A stretch of DNA of 64,000 nucleotides from Clostridia bacterium UC5.1-1C12 (lineage in GTDB: Bacteria; Bacillota_I; Bacilli_A; Erysipelotrichales; Erysipelotrichaceae), in contig BBZX01000004.1 in the NCBI GenBank assembly GCA_001305055.1, positions 236,113 to 300,112 on the forward strand, given 5' to 3'. Of the stretch, positions 44,659-55,060 are shown piece after piece. The notes below the pieces were generated by a model. The model searched no databases, was not told the origin of the DNA, and saw only the letters and a program-made list of their open reading frames with translations. Within the stretch, counting starts at the first letter, position 1; each line of letters begins with the position of its first letter. Position numbers and translations under genes: made by a program.

Positions 44659-46557
44659 CTAGATAATAGAAGCTACACCATATGCCTCAAATACTGCTTC
44701 CTGGATTTTCCTCGGCTTTAAAGCATCGCCAACTTCATAGATTTCAGGTATAATGCCATAGAATGAATCAACCAATTTTCGATTCGTTTTTACACCTGCC
44801 GCAATAATGACCGTCTCTGCAGGTATTTTTACAGAAACACCTTCTTTATTTGAAGCAATTACATGATCTTTATTAATTTGATTGCATGTCGTATAATAGT
44901 GGATTTTAATTGGTTGTTTAAGCTGTTCATACTTTTGTCTTAATGCGATCTTATAAAGCATATTCCCCTGTGCTGCCAAACAATTGCCCATTTCAATAAT
45001 CGTCACATGCTTTCCTTTTAATTCTGCAAGCTCAAGAGCAATTTCAGCGCCAATCGTACCGCCGCCAATAATAACTGTTTGATCCTTGATTAATTCTTCA
45101 TGTTCAATCGCTTCATAAAAATTTAATACATGAGCTTGTTCAGCACCAGGGATATTTAAGCTTAAAGGCTCAGCACCACAGGCAACAATTACCGCATCAG
45201 GGTGCAGGTTTTCAACCATTGACAAAGTTGCAGCTGTGTTAAGTTGCACATCGACTTTAGATTTTGATAATTGATTTTCTAAATAAACAAGATAATTTTT
45301 AATATCTTCTTTATAATGCTCCATTGCAACATAATGAAGAGCGCCGCCGACGCGGCTCCGCTTTTCAAGAAGGATTACGTCATGCCCCCTCTTAGAAGCG
45401 GTAACTGCAGCTACAATTCCCGCCGGACCAGCGCCTATAATTACAACTTTCTTTTTCACTGCGGCCGGCATCAATGTCTTTTCGATAAAACGTTCATTAT
45501 GATAGTGAGGATTCACAGAACAGCCAACATTTCGACGATTCGTAGATATGTGATAGCATTGCAGACAGCGAATGCATGGCGTGATATCTGCTTCATGGCC
45601 ATGCATGGCTTTATTAGGCCAATTAGGATCAGCGATAAAACTACGGCCAAAAGCTACCAGATCAACGGTATCTTCAGCAAGCAGTTTTTCAGCTTCATCA
45701 GGATTCATAATGGCACCGACCACAGCTACCTTAATTTTTTAACACATTTCTTAACTTCACATGCCCACTTTACATTTGGCATATGTCCAGTAAAATTCGT
45801 GGTTGCCATGTGTACATTTCCTTCATGATTAATATCCAGACCGGCGGAGATTTGAACACAGTCTATGTATGGTTCAGCCGCCAATATGAATTTTAACGTG
45901 TCAGCAAATACGATTGAATTGGGCACACATTCTTCGCCGGATACACGCATATCAATTGGGTAATCCGGACCCACTGCTTCTCTGATTCGTTTAAGAATCA
46001 ATAATGGAAATTTCATTCGATTTTCAAGACTGCCGCCATATTCATCCGTTCTATGATTATGCAGCGGAGATAAAAACTGAGCAGGCAGCCAGCCATGTGC
46101 AAAATGCAGGAATACAGCATCAAACCCAAGATTTTTTGCTTCTAATGCACTAGCTGCATATAAATCAGCAATTTGTTCCATCCCGGCTTTTTCTAATGCT
46201 TTAACTTCAACGCCATCATCACGAATTAACGCGCAGGGACCGACAGCATAATCTCCCTGTTTCACACGGCATATTGTCCGGCATGAAAATTTCAATTGAC
46301 GCTCTGGCACCTGCGCGATGACAGATACGGATTTTTTCCTGTGTTTTCTCAACTTCATATTTATAGAAACCGCTTTGTTCGTCACCTGATGCAAAGCTGC
46401 TGCGGCCAGGTTCGACAATTGTATGACCGCAGACGACTAAAGCCGCTCCACCGATTGCTTTATCAGCAAATTCTTCACCGATTGGTGCAGCAATGATGCG
46501 ATTTTTCAGGTGTATGCCGTTCACCTTAATCGGTGAAAATAAATGTTCATATTTCAT
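44659..46557 (-). CDS. old-yellow-enzyme-type NADH:flavin oxidoreductase (copy 3, three one-base frameshifts)
   Basis: About 633 residues. The N-terminus is shorter in its first loop (NRIIAAPIGEEFADKAIGGAAL). The substrate loop reads IFHAGQYAV when corrected, then FLHFAHGWLPAQFLSPLHNHR with DEYGGSLENR, the four-Cys motif CIRCLQC and GCSVNP, and FAD loops VVIIGAGPAGIVAAV and TVIIGGGTIGAEIAL. Bases are missing at about 46286, about 46264 and in the T6 run at 45735-45740 (CVKK then IKVAVVGA). In copy 1 and copy 2 the motif is LHFGHDS; here it is LHFAHGW, so the active site and probably the substrate differ. It stands alone on its strand, with its own terminator. Confidence 0.85.
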
Positions 46558-46795
46558 TTTAACCCTTCTTTCCTAAGTTTATTATCGAATAAAGGATTAA
46601 AAATGAATACGTTAAAAATTGCACCGCAATCAGGCATTTATAATGAGCGAGCAGTTGTTTATTCATTACTTGACCACTTCATTTCCTTTTAAAACCAGCC
46701 ATGATATAATGAAAGAAATTGGCATTCGCCCAAGTGGCCTGATATTTTATTTAACCAAATAAATAACACAGATATGATGCTGAATGGAGGTTAAA

Positions 46796-47849
46796 ATGAT
46801 TTTAACGATAATATTAGGTGGAATCGCGGCAATATTCATTATTTTTGGAATGATTCGATTTATTAAAGCGCAAACATATAAAATACACACAAACGCAGGA
46901 ATTCAAAAAACGGATTATATCATAATTGGCGGTATTGAACAATACATCCAGATTCGCGGTGAAGACCGATCAAACCCAATAATCATTATGCTGCATGGCG
47001 GGCCGGGTAATGCTATGGCTTTTTATTCCTATTACTGGCAAACTGAATTAGAGAAAGCATATACGATTATCAACTGGGATCAGCGCGGATGTTCAAATAC
47101 ATACTACCGAAATAAAGAGGCTGATATGCCTACCCTTGAATTACTCTTATCTGATTTAGATGAATTGGTAGATTATGCCTGCAGAGAATTCTGTAAGGAA
47201 AAAGTAATAATAATGGGACATTCATGGGGTACATTTTTGGGTGTGGCCTATGTCAGTAAGCATCCTGAAAAAGTTGCAACATATGTGGGAGTCGGTCAAT
47301 TTCATGATGTTTGGGAAAGTGAAAGGCATGCGGTCAATGAAGCTATTCGTTTAGCAAATTCGGCAGGCAAAGAACAAGATGCAGAGAAGATAAAAAAACA
47401 ATTGCAGATCGTGCATACAAGCCAAGAAATAGACTTGCAAGCATTTATGAAATTACGGCAATTAACTGGAAAATATTTGCCAGATGGCGAAAATACACCC
47501 TTTGCCGCTGAGTTATTTTCACCTTTATTTAACCTTAAATGATTTCAAGTGGTTCTTAACTCTTTTATTTAATTTTAAGAAATTTATTCACATTCAAAAA
47601 GATCTCTATAAAACACTTTTTTCAAAGGAAGCATTGCCGGAACATAACATAAACACATTTGAAGTGCCGGTGCTGATCATTGCAGGTGATTGCGATTGGA
47701 TAACACCTTTTGAAATGTCTCATGACTATTTTGAGCATATTTCAGCTCCTAAAAAGGAATTCCTTCTAATTGAAAAAGCTGGGCATATTCCATTTAAACC
47801 GGGACATTTTACGCAATTGTTGATGAAATCGTTGGAAGAATTAAAGTAA
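46796..47849 (+). CDS. alpha/beta hydrolase, proline iminopeptidase-like, membrane-anchored (one-base insertion)
   Basis: About 350 residues. An N-terminal helix (ILTIILGGIAAIFIIFGMI) probably anchors it. The hydrolase part has the oxyanion motif MLHGGPGNA, INWDQRGCSNT, the nucleophile elbow IMGHSWGTF, the acid Asp in IAGDCDWITP and the His in KAGHIPF. This resembles prolyl aminopeptidases or related esterases. One extra T in the TTT at 47524-47526 breaks the frame; without it SPYLTLNDFKWF follows. ATG 46796 is preferred because TGGAGG lies five bases upstream. Confidence 0.85.
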
Positions 47850-47910
47850 ATTTATAAAACTTATGCTGTCAAAAACGCATGGTCATTCATGAGTTTTTCT
47901 TTCGTTCTCT

Positions 47911-47947
47911 ACAAAAAAAACAGGCTCAAGCCAATGCTCAAACCTGT
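47911..47947 (-). terminator. terminator of the mannose-family PTS operon
   Basis: On the minus strand an imperfect stem ACAGG...CCTGT (47921-47947) is followed by eight Ts. It lies about ten bases past the EIID stop. Confidence 0.75.
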
Positions 47948-47958
47948 CTGTTATCTAT

Positions 47959-48780
47959 CTAAATACCAAACACAAAACAAACCGCAATACAAATTACTAA
48001 TGTGCCAATCAAAATCCAGGTTGTCTTAACCTTCTTGCCAAGCAGCCAGTACATCAATCCAAATAACGCCAGCTGTGTAAGACAAGGCATAATCATATCA
48101 AGGTAATTAGATAATGGCTCTGCAAACTCCCCGGAACCAATCATAATTGGCAGATCAAGCCAAATATAACTCGCAACCATGCCGCCGATAGCCATCAAAC
48201 CTACAATCCCAGCCACATAGGTAACCTTTTCCATTATTCCGTTCTTCTCAGCACCGGTAATAAAAGCAGCGCCCTTTTCATAGCCAAACTTGAGTCCGTA
48301 ATACCGAATAATAAAACCCGGCACATTATAAATCAACAGAAACAAAATCGGCCCCAGCACATTACCCTGAGATGCAAATCCCATTGCGATGCCCGTCGCG
48401 ATAATTCTCAGTGTACCAGCAATCATTGAGTCACCGATCCCTGCCAGCGGTCCCATTAATGAAGTTTTGACCGCCGCTATCGTATCATCATCAAAATCTG
48501 GATTATTCGCGTTTTCTTCTTCCATGGCTGCATTGATTCCCATCAGCAGTGTTGAAACCTGCGGTGTGATCGCCATAAAATCAAGACCTCTCGCATATGC
48601 CCGCTGCTGCTTCTCACTGCCTTTATCGTGAAGCTTATTAATAACCGGTGTCATCGCATAAGAATAACCTAAATTCTGCTGCCGCTCATAGTTCCATGAA
48701 ACATCCAACTGACATGACCGCCAGAATATCTGATTCAATTCCTTCTTAGTCAGCTTTTTATCCTTAGAATTCGTTGTCAT
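47959..48780 (-). CDS. PTS mannose/fructose/sorbose family EIID
   Basis: 273 residues, intact. Begins with a soluble segment IFWRSCQLDVSWNYERQQNLGY, then AAVKTSLMGPLAGIGDSMIAGTLRII, the EIID signature, and C-terminal helices. With EIIC it forms the membrane channel. It overlaps the EIIC gene by 17 bases. Confidence 0.95.
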   Translation of the reverse strand: MTTNSKDKKLTKKELNQIFWRSCQLDVSWNYERQQNLGYSYAMTPVINKLHDKGSEKQQRAYARGLDFMAITPQVSTLLMGINAAMEEENANNPDFDDDTIAAVKTSLMGPLAGIGDSMIAGTLRIIATGIAMGFASQGNVLGPILFLLIYNVPGFIIRYYGLKFGYEKGAAFITGAEKNGIMEKVTYVAGIVGLMAIGGMVASYIWLDLPIMIGSGEFAEPLSNYLDMIMPCLTQLALFGLMYWLLGKKVKTTWILIGTLVICIAVCFVFGI

Positions 48781-49528
48781 CTACAGCTACCTCCCTATTT
48801 TCCATTCCATTTGTGTTAAAAATTAAGATGGCGGCCACCACACACGCAATTGCGGTAACGCCTACAATACTCAAATTGAAATAAGCAACTAATAAGAAAC
48901 CAAAGAATAAGAAACATGCCAGCTTCTTGTTGACAATCATACGTGCCAGCATTGCAAAACCGATAGCAGGTATAATGCCCATTGCATAATTTAAACCGTT
49001 GGTAATAAATACCGGAATAGAATTCACCAGATTTTCCATAACTGAAGAACCAACATAGAAACCAATAGCCGTTAATACTGAAAGAATGCCAACTTGAATA
49101 ATGATCGCGATATAATGCATGCGGTCAATGCCTTTATTATCACATGTGAGAGCATACTTATCAGCTTTAGCGGCCAGCATCGGAACAATAATCATCATCA
49201 TTAAATTCCACAGTGACTGCATCAGCATTGATACCGGAACCGCCAATGCTACTGAAGCTGCCACATCAGAACCAGTCACAATAACATAGGCCGTTCCGAT
49301 AATTGATCCTGAAATCATATCCGGCGGATTGCTGGCGCCGATCGCCATAGCACCCAGCCAAACTAACTCAAGCGTAGCACCGACCATAACGCCCATCTGT
49401 AAATCACCTAATACAAGACCCACTAAAGTTCCCATTACCATCGGCCGGCAAATCATTGCACTGGCCAGATAACTATTCAAATAACCGAGTACCGCCACTA
49501 CGAATATCATCAGTGTTTGTGTCATCAT
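48764..49528 (-). CDS. PTS mannose/fructose/sorbose family EIIC
   Basis: 254 residues, intact and very hydrophobic. The signature GTLVGLVLGDLQMGVMVGATLELVWLG-type segment is at about residues 32-60 (visible as LVGLVLGDLQMGVMVG and LVWLGAMAIGASNPPD). It lies between EIIB and EIID. Confidence 0.95.
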   Translation of the reverse strand: MMTQTLMIFVVAVLGYLNSYLASAMICRPMVMGTLVGLVLGDLQMGVMVGATLELVWLGAMAIGASNPPDMISGSIIGTAYVIVTGSDVAASVALAVPVSMLMQSLWNLMMMIIVPMLAAKADKYALTCDNKGIDRMHYIAIIIQVGILSVLTAIGFYVGSSVMENLVNSIPVFITNGLNYAMGIIPAIGFAMLARMIVNKKLACFLFFGFLLVAYFNLSIVGVTAIACVVAAILIFNTNGMENREVAVDDNEF

Positions 49529-49543
49529 ATTCCCATTTCCTCC

Positions 49544-50014
49544 TTATATAAGTTTCATGACATTTTCTGCAATGTCATCCGGAACCATCTGAACTTCAAG
49601 AGAAAGTCCCATAGCCTCCAATTCCTTCAGCATCTGACAATCCTCTTCGGAGACAAACATCGCTTTAGAAATTTGTTTCCTTCCTGCCGCAAGCTTTGTG
49701 CCGCCAAGATTGATCTTTTTGATTGAATCAATATTCTTTGCCAGTTCATAAGCATCCTTAATTGATTCACAGATAATAAATAGATTATATTTATCCGCTG
49801 CGCCGCTTTTAATTGCTTTTATTGAATCCTCAATACTCTTAATCACCAACTTTGTATTGTCCGGTTTTGCCATCCGAAGCGCTGACATCCGCAGCTCATC
49901 CTTAGCCACACTGTCATTGGCTATCAAAATGCAATCAGTACCAATCATTTTCACCCAAGTAAAGGCTACCTGTCCATGCAGCAGCCGGTGATCCACTCTT
50001 ACCAGTTTTATCAT
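49544..50014 (-). CDS. PTS mannose/fructose/sorbose family EIIB
   Basis: 156 residues. The phosphorylated His is in VRVDHRLLHGQVAFTW at about residue 14. KINLGGTKLAAGRKQISKAM and the C-terminal VQMVPDD are typical of the family. It starts four bases inside the end of the BtpA gene. Confidence 0.95.
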   Translation of the reverse strand: MIKLVRVDHRLLHGQVAFTWVKMIGTDCILIANDSVAKDELRMSALRMAKPDNTKLVIKSIEDSIKAIKSGAADKYNLFIICESIKDAYELAKNIDSIKKINLGGTKLAAGRKQISKAMFVSEEDCQMLKELEAMGLSLEVQMVPDDIAENVMKLI

Positions 50015-50760
50015 ACTTGTTTACCTCTGATGCGCTTTACGGCATCCATCATTTCTCTCACATGATCTGCGGATAATTCACCATCATCCTTATAACTATC
50101 CTTGAAGAAGCTGCCCACGATCGCGCCATCCGCAATTTTAAATTGCTCATTTACATTCGCCGGTGTAACACCAGCCCCGATAATCAAAGGAAAGTCACCG
50201 AGTCCATCTCTGAATTGTCTGATCTTGGCCATTGACGTTTCTTGACCTGTCGCATCCTGTGTTACGCATACAGCATCACAGCGTGTCATCGCAATCTTCA
50301 AATCCTCTTCAACACTATTTTCTGACAGCACCGGCTGATACTTAAATCGCACACCGCCTAATATCATCCCTTGATATCTTTCGCGAACTAATTGAAAGAA
50401 GGCACTCAGCGTTTCTTCATCTCTTGGTCTAACATGCCCCACTACAGAATCAAGCTGAACAAAGGATGCATGATACTTTTCTGCCAGCTCAAAGCCCATT
50501 TGATCCACATTCAGACAATTCACACCATAAGGGATATCAAGCTTTGCCTGTTCCACATAAGCTAACGCTTTTTCTAAATTATTGTATCGGCCAAAATAAT
50601 TCTCTACAATAATCGCGTCAACACCACCCTCCACATAAATATCTAATTCTCTTTTAAAACGTTCAAATACATCTTCATCATCACTGCCTTTCAGATGCAG
50701 CATCCCTAAAATCGGTTTTTCATTTTTAAATATTGATAAGAAGCCTTTTTCCTTTTTCAT
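50011..50760 (-). CDS. BtpA/SgcQ family protein
   Basis: 249 residues, intact. KPILGMLHLKGS, GGVDAIIVENYFGRY and GAGVTPANV match BtpA/SgcQ proteins with a TIM-barrel fold related to phosphate-binding enzymes. The E. coli sgc locus likewise carries an SgcQ gene with PTS genes, but the reaction is not known. Here it lies between EIIA and EIIB of a mannose-family PTS, overlapping EIIB by four bases, so it probably acts on the phosphorylated product of that transporter. Confidence 0.88.
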   Translation of the reverse strand: MKKEKGFLSIFKNEKPILGMLHLKGSDDEDVFERFKRELDIYVEGGVDAIIVENYFGRYNNLEKALAYVEQAKLDIPYGVNCLNVDQMGFELAEKYHASFVQLDSVVGHVRPRDEETLSAFFQLVRERYQGMILGGVRFKYQPVLSENSVEEDLKIAMTRCDAVCVTQDATGQETSMAKIRQFRDGLGDFPLIIGAGVTPANVNEQFKIADGAIVGSFFKDSYKDDGELSADHVREMMDAVKRIRGKQV

Positions 50761-50769
50761 AATTTCCTC

Positions 50770-51188
50770 CTAAAAATCCTCAGCATCTGCCGCTAAATCG
50801 GAAGCTGATAATGCTTTAATACCCGATCTTGCATCAAGTATGATTTTTTGAATATCTTCATCCCTCAATTTCTCAGGATACTCCAAACAGATTGCCAGCA
50901 GCATATTGATATTCATTCCGGTAAAAGTCTTACATTGGGATAAACCACCAAAGCGCTTAATGCACTGCATACACTGGCACCGTACAGATCACTGAGAATT
51001 ACGAATTCCTGTTCAGGTTCTGCCAGTAGTTCAGCTGTCAATTCTTTTGCGAATGAATCAGCGCTTTGTCCCGGTTTGAGACAATAACACTGAATCTCAG
51101 CTGTCACATTACCAATAATCATCCGGGCTGTATCCGCGAGTCCTTTTGATAATTCCCCATGTGATGCCAAAATTATTTTCCTTTTCAT
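50770..51188 (-). CDS. PTS mannose family EIIA (one-base frameshift)
   Basis: About 139 residues. The active His is in IILASHGELSKG at about residue 10, and VILSDLYGASVCSAL is the second family block. One base is missing at about 50930-50934 (YPNV then TFTGMNINMLL). First gene of the operon; the GntR-controlled upstream region has three copies of a TTGTATTA element. Confidence 0.9.
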
Positions 51189-51202
51189 TTTACCTCCATA
51201 AG

Positions 51203-51241
51203 TTGTATTAACTTGTATTAACTAAATACATCATAATACAA
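51203..51241. promoter_or_regulatory. candidate GntR operator repeats
   Basis: TTGTATTAAC occurs twice in direct tandem (51203-51212, 51213-51222), and its core recurs inverted as TAATACAA (51234-51241). The cluster is between the divergent EIIA and GntR genes. Confidence 0.5.
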
Positions 51242-51342
51242 TATACTCAGATTGTCTACTCTTTTTGTAAATTTTTTAATTTTTTAAGTGCAAAGAGATT
51301 ATAAAATGGTAATATATAAGGTAAGTAAGGGGAGGCGCCAAT

Positions 51343-52067
51343 ATGTCAAAGCTTAAACAGCTAAGTGCAGTCACGCTTCAGGAACAGTTATATCTTGAAC
51401 TGCTTGAAGGTATTAAAAAAGGTAAATATAAGCCAGGCGAGAGAATCCCCGCTGAAATGCAGCTGAGTCAGATGTATGAAGTTAGCCGTGTTACGGTAAG
51501 AAAAGCGCTGGACCAGCTTGTAAAAGATAATATATTGATTAAAAAACATGGCAAGGGTACTTTTGTGCGTATACCGGCTCATGTTGAGAATGTCTTTTCA
51601 GGCGGTAGCTTTACCGACACATGTCTGCGAATGAATGCGGTTCCTTCAACGAAAATTATCAGCCGATGCATCCAGCATACCGACTCGGAAATCGCTGATC
51701 TGCTGTCAAACACCGATAATCAAGCCATTACAATCACTCGTCTGCGTTCAGTTAATGATACGCCGTGTATTGTGGAGATCGATTATTTTCAGACCAGTTT
51801 TGCGTTTTTGCTTGATGAGGAGTTGGAGAATAGTTCAATTCTTCAAAAATCAGTGAAAGACTTGGTTTGATTCCATCAAAATTTGAAGACCACTTTCAAA
51901 TCAAACGGGCAACAAAAGAATTCTCCAAACTGCTTCTGCTGCCGACAGCTACACCGATTTTAGAAGTGACACAGACGGTGCTGACTGAAAATGATGAAGT
52001 AATCTATATCAATAAGCAATATATCAACAGTGAGAAATATGTCTATGCGGTTAGATCTTCTAAATAA
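51343..52067 (+). CDS. GntR/HutC family transcriptional regulator (one-base frameshift)
   Basis: About 241 residues. N-terminal winged helix with YKPGERIPAEMQLSQMYEVSRVTVRKALDQL, wing IKKHGKGTFV, then a UTRA effector domain. One A is missing in the A5 run at 51845-51849 (SSILQK then ISERLGLIPSKF). Divergent from the PTS operon, so it is presumably its regulator, responding to a sugar phosphate. Confidence 0.9.
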
Positions 52068-52153
52068 ATCAGACATATTATGCACATTAACAAATCAACA
52101 ATAGAAAAACTGATACAAGTGAAAACAAAATTATAAATGGAGGGCTCTTTAAA

Positions 52154-52612
52154 ATGAAGTTTCAATTACCATTATTGGCAGTTCAAGATGCTGAAGTATC
52201 CAAGAAATTCTACAAGGAACTTTTTGAGCAAGAAGTTGTTTTAGATTTAGGTAAAAATGTAACTTTCAGCGGTGGGTTTACTATACAGGAGGATTTTGCA
52301 TGGCTTACGGATATTGATCCAGAATCACTCGTTAAAAAATCACATAACATGGAGTTATATTTTGAAGTAGACGATTTCGATGCATTTTTACTTCTTTTGA
52401 AGGATCATAAAGATGTTAAGCTTGTCCATCCTCCAAAGAAACACGAATGGCAGCAGCGAGTTGTCAGAATCTATGATCCTGATTTCCATATGATTGAGAT
52501 TGGTGAATCAATGGAAGTGATAGCGAAGCGTTATCTATCACAAGGTTTATCTGTTGAGGAAGTTTCCAAAATCATTCAGCATCCTGTGGAATTTGTACAG
52601 CAATGTTTATAA
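52154..52612 (+). CDS. VOC superfamily (glyoxalase/bleomycin-resistance-like) protein
   Basis: 152 residues, intact. It has two beta-alpha-beta modules: MKFQLPLLAVQDAEVSKKFYKELF near the start and VVRIYDPDFHMIEIGES near residue 105. The C-terminal SVEEVSKIIQHPVEFVQQCL is an added helix pair. TGGAGG precedes the start. Substrate unknown. Confidence 0.85.
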   Translation: MKFQLPLLAVQDAEVSKKFYKELFEQEVVLDLGKNVTFSGGFTIQEDFAWLTDIDPESLVKKSHNMELYFEVDDFDAFLLLLKDHKDVKLVHPPKKHEWQQRVVRIYDPDFHMIEIGESMEVIAKRYLSQGLSVEEVSKIIQHPVEFVQQCL

Positions 52613-52682
52613 ATAAAATCTTCATAATGTTTTAGCTATCCTAGTTTATATATAAGAATCATAAAAATCCGTGGAGGTTATG

Positions 52683-53267
52683 ATGGCAGAATTATTTGAT
52701 GTTTTTCCATATATAGAAAACGATAAAGTAATAATAAGAAAAATGGAACCGATTGATGTTGCAGCGTTAGCAGAAATAAGCAATAATGATCATGTATATA
52801 AGTATTTGCCATCCTTTTTATATAAGAAAAGTGATAAAGCCTTAGAAACGGCAATTAAAAATTTATCCGGCAGAGATTTCGAAAAGAAAAAGCATATAAT
52901 TGCAGGCGTCTATCTAAAAGAAAGTCCTAATAGACTTGTAGGTTTAGCAGAAATGTTTGACTACAAAAAAAGAGAAAATAAAATCACCGTGGGTTATCGT
53001 TTAAATGAAGATTATTGGAATAAGAAAATTGCAACAAACGTCTTAAAATTAATGATTGAATATTTAGTAAGTGAAGTTAATATTTCTACACTGCAAGCAT
53101 TTGTCATGCCGGAGAACATATATTCATCAAAAGTGTTACTAAACAATGGCTTCGTAAAAGAGGATTATACTTTACAAGAAAAGAATTGGGGTAGTCAGGA
53201 AATGGTAATCCTAGATGTATATACATACAAAAAGGATTCGATTACTTTCAGTTCAACAAGCAGTTAA
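52683..53267 (+). CDS. GNAT family N-acetyltransferase (RimJ-like)
   Basis: 194 residues. The N-terminal VIIRKMEPIDVAALAEIS, the acetyl-CoA strand region ITVGYRLNEDYWNKKIATNVLKLMIEY and the C-terminal ALQAFVMPENIYSSKVLLNNGF are typical. The substrate is unknown. ATG 52683 has GGAGG five bases upstream; the ATG at 52680 is too close. Confidence 0.85.
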   Translation: MAELFDVFPYIENDKVIIRKMEPIDVAALAEISNNDHVYKYLPSFLYKKSDKALETAIKNLSGRDFEKKKHIIAGVYLKESPNRLVGLAEMFDYKKRENKITVGYRLNEDYWNKKIATNVLKLMIEYLVSEVNISTLQAFVMPENIYSSKVLLNNGFVKEDYTLQEKNWGSQEMVILDVYTYKKDSITFSSTSS

Positions 53268-53403
53268 TTAAAATAAAATGCACCTCTATAAATAGTATGT
53301 CCAGCTTATGGGGTTCACTTTAAAACGATTGACTGCTTTTTATTTGCAAAGAATGCATAATTTAATCGCCACTTCTACATGGTAAAACACATTTATAACT
53401 ATA

Positions 53404-53426
53404 TAAAAAGTGTGCCTAAGCACACT
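53404..53426 (-). terminator. terminator of the two small envelope genes
   Basis: AGTGTGC (53409-53415) pairs with GCACACT (53420-53426), a four-base loop; on the minus strand TTTTTAT follows. It overlaps the stop codon. Confidence 0.8.
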
Positions 53427-53697
53427 ATAGTATTTCCTCATTCTCATCTTCGACAAGAACACTGCATTCATCGCAGCTGACATCCTTTGTCCTGATAAGC
53501 TTATTCGATACCAGATTCCCCCATGTCAGGATGGCTGCCAAACTCAGCCTCAGCAAACACGCCAATCTTTTATTTCTGGCTCTTTTTCTTGCCGGTATCA
53601 GCATATTATCGGCATTGATATATACACTGATGAATTGCATAATAAATAATACAAATAGAAACTTCATCCCTGCATCAGCATATAGTCCCATAAACAC
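53425..53697 (-). CDS. small membrane protein, unknown
   Basis: 90 residues, not recognised. An N-terminal helix (FLFVLFIMQFISVYI), a basic middle (PARKRARNKRLACLLRL) with a second weaker helix, and an acidic tail with a CDEC motif. AGGAGG precedes the start closely. Its start is six bases past the stop of the lipoprotein gene, so they are coexpressed. Confidence 0.6.
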   Translation of the reverse strand: MFMGLYADAGMKFLFVLFIMQFISVYINADNMLIPARKRARNKRLACLLRLSLAAILTWGNLVSNKLIRTKDVSCDECSVLVEDENEEIL

Positions 53698-53702
53698 CCC
53701 TC

Positions 53703-54095
53703 CTATTCTTTATCTAAAAACGCAAGCAGTTCATCTTTACTAATATCAAGCCGCCCCAGTTCAATTTTAAAGGCTTCATAAATCTGCGCTGCTTTCTCTA
53801 AATCCTTCTTTCTGCAGCTGCTGTCATCAACGGCTTCCATTGTTTCCGCCAGCACTTCACAGCTTTTAACCTTTACAATATCCGTATTGAGATCATAGCT
53901 TCCCTTCTTGGAAATTGTAAATACCCCCTCATAGGATAATTCATAGGTAACCCCAACCATTTCTTTAAAATATCCCTGATCATTTAACTTATAAGATTCA
54001 TGAGCCAGCCGCTCTTCTATACTCATCGGCTTGGCATTAATACATCCGCTCATGGATAATAATACCATGCTCATTACCAGCAGCATTCGTTTCAT
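53703..54095 (-). CDS. hypothetical lipoprotein
   Basis: About 130 residues. MKRMLLVMSMVLLSMSGC has a signal and lipobox with Cys18; the mature part is hydrophilic (MVGVTYELSYEGVFTISKKG; MEAVDDSSCRKKDLEKAAQIYEAF). Not recognised. ATG 54095 gives the best signal peptide; the ribosome site (AAGGAG) is 13 bases upstream, slightly long. Confidence 0.65.
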   Translation of the reverse strand: MKRMLLVMSMVLLSMSGCINAKPMSIEERLAHESYKLNDQGYFKEMVGVTYELSYEGVFTISKKGSYDLNTDIVKVKSCEVLAETMEAVDDSSCRKKDLEKAAQIYEAFKIELGRLDISKDELLAFLDKE

Positions 54096-54267
54096 AGTTC
54101 TATCCAAGCTCCTTTGTGTACCTCAATTATAAAATCGATCTATTAAGAACATCTTGAGGAACATCTTAAGATTTTCTTAATTTATACTTTAAGTGTACAC
54201 CGAAACATCATACTCTGACCTATCAATTGTAAGAAATGGTTTTTATACGTTAAAGGTATCATAATAC

Positions 54268-54980
54268 TTATTGAATATTGGCCAATCGCTTTAATTCACT
54301 TACTTCTTCAGGTGTGCATTCACGCCATTGTCCCACCGCTAATCCCTTTACGGTCAGATTAAGGAAACGGATTCTGCGCAAAGATCGAACATGATAATTC
54401 AAAGCTGAACACATTCTTCGGATTTGCCGGTTATAACCCTGTGTCAAAATGATTCTGAAATGCCGAGGTCCGGTTTGATGGATTTCACATTTCTTGGTAA
54501 TAACGTAACTGTTGGTCACCGGGTTATAGATTTGAATACCGGCTGCCATCTTTGACAAAAACTCATCATTGATCCGGCCGTCTACTTCAACCTCATACTC
54601 TTTTGTATGCCCGTTTTCTTCTCTTAAGGTTTGATTTACAATGTCACCATCATTTGTTAAAACAATCAATCCGCTTGAATCCTTATCCAATCGGCCAATT
54701 GGGAATAAACGTTCGGGATAGTTGATATAATCAATAATATTTCCCTCAACATGTCTTTCCGTAGTACAGGTAATACCCACTGGTTTATTCAAAAGCAGAT
54801 AAACATAGTCCCTAAGCGGTTCAACCCTTTGCCATCCACACAGACAACATCACCGTCTTCAATCGGGGTACTGATTAATGCCGGCTGACCATTTACCGTA
54901 ACGCGTCCGTCTTGGATAAACTGCTCGGCGGCCCGGCGGGAACAAAAACCGGTTGAACTGATATATTTATTGATTCTCAT
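54268..54980 (-). CDS. RluF/RsuA-type pseudouridine synthase (one-base frameshift)
   Basis: About 237 residues. N-terminal S4 RNA-binding part (RINKYISSTGFCSRRAAEQFIQDGRVTVNG), then the catalytic LFPIGRLDKDSSGLIVLTND with the active Asp, and the C-terminal LTQGYNRQIRRMCSALNY. This points to an rRNA pseudouridine synthase. One base is missing in the CC run at 54818-54819 (GLN then PLRDYVYLLLNKPVG). Confidence 0.93.
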
Positions 54981-55060
54981 ACGTTTACCTCGTCTCTATT
55001 ATAACCTGAACTCTATCAGTTTTGAAATCAAAAGCCTTCGACAAAACCATGCATTAACTC

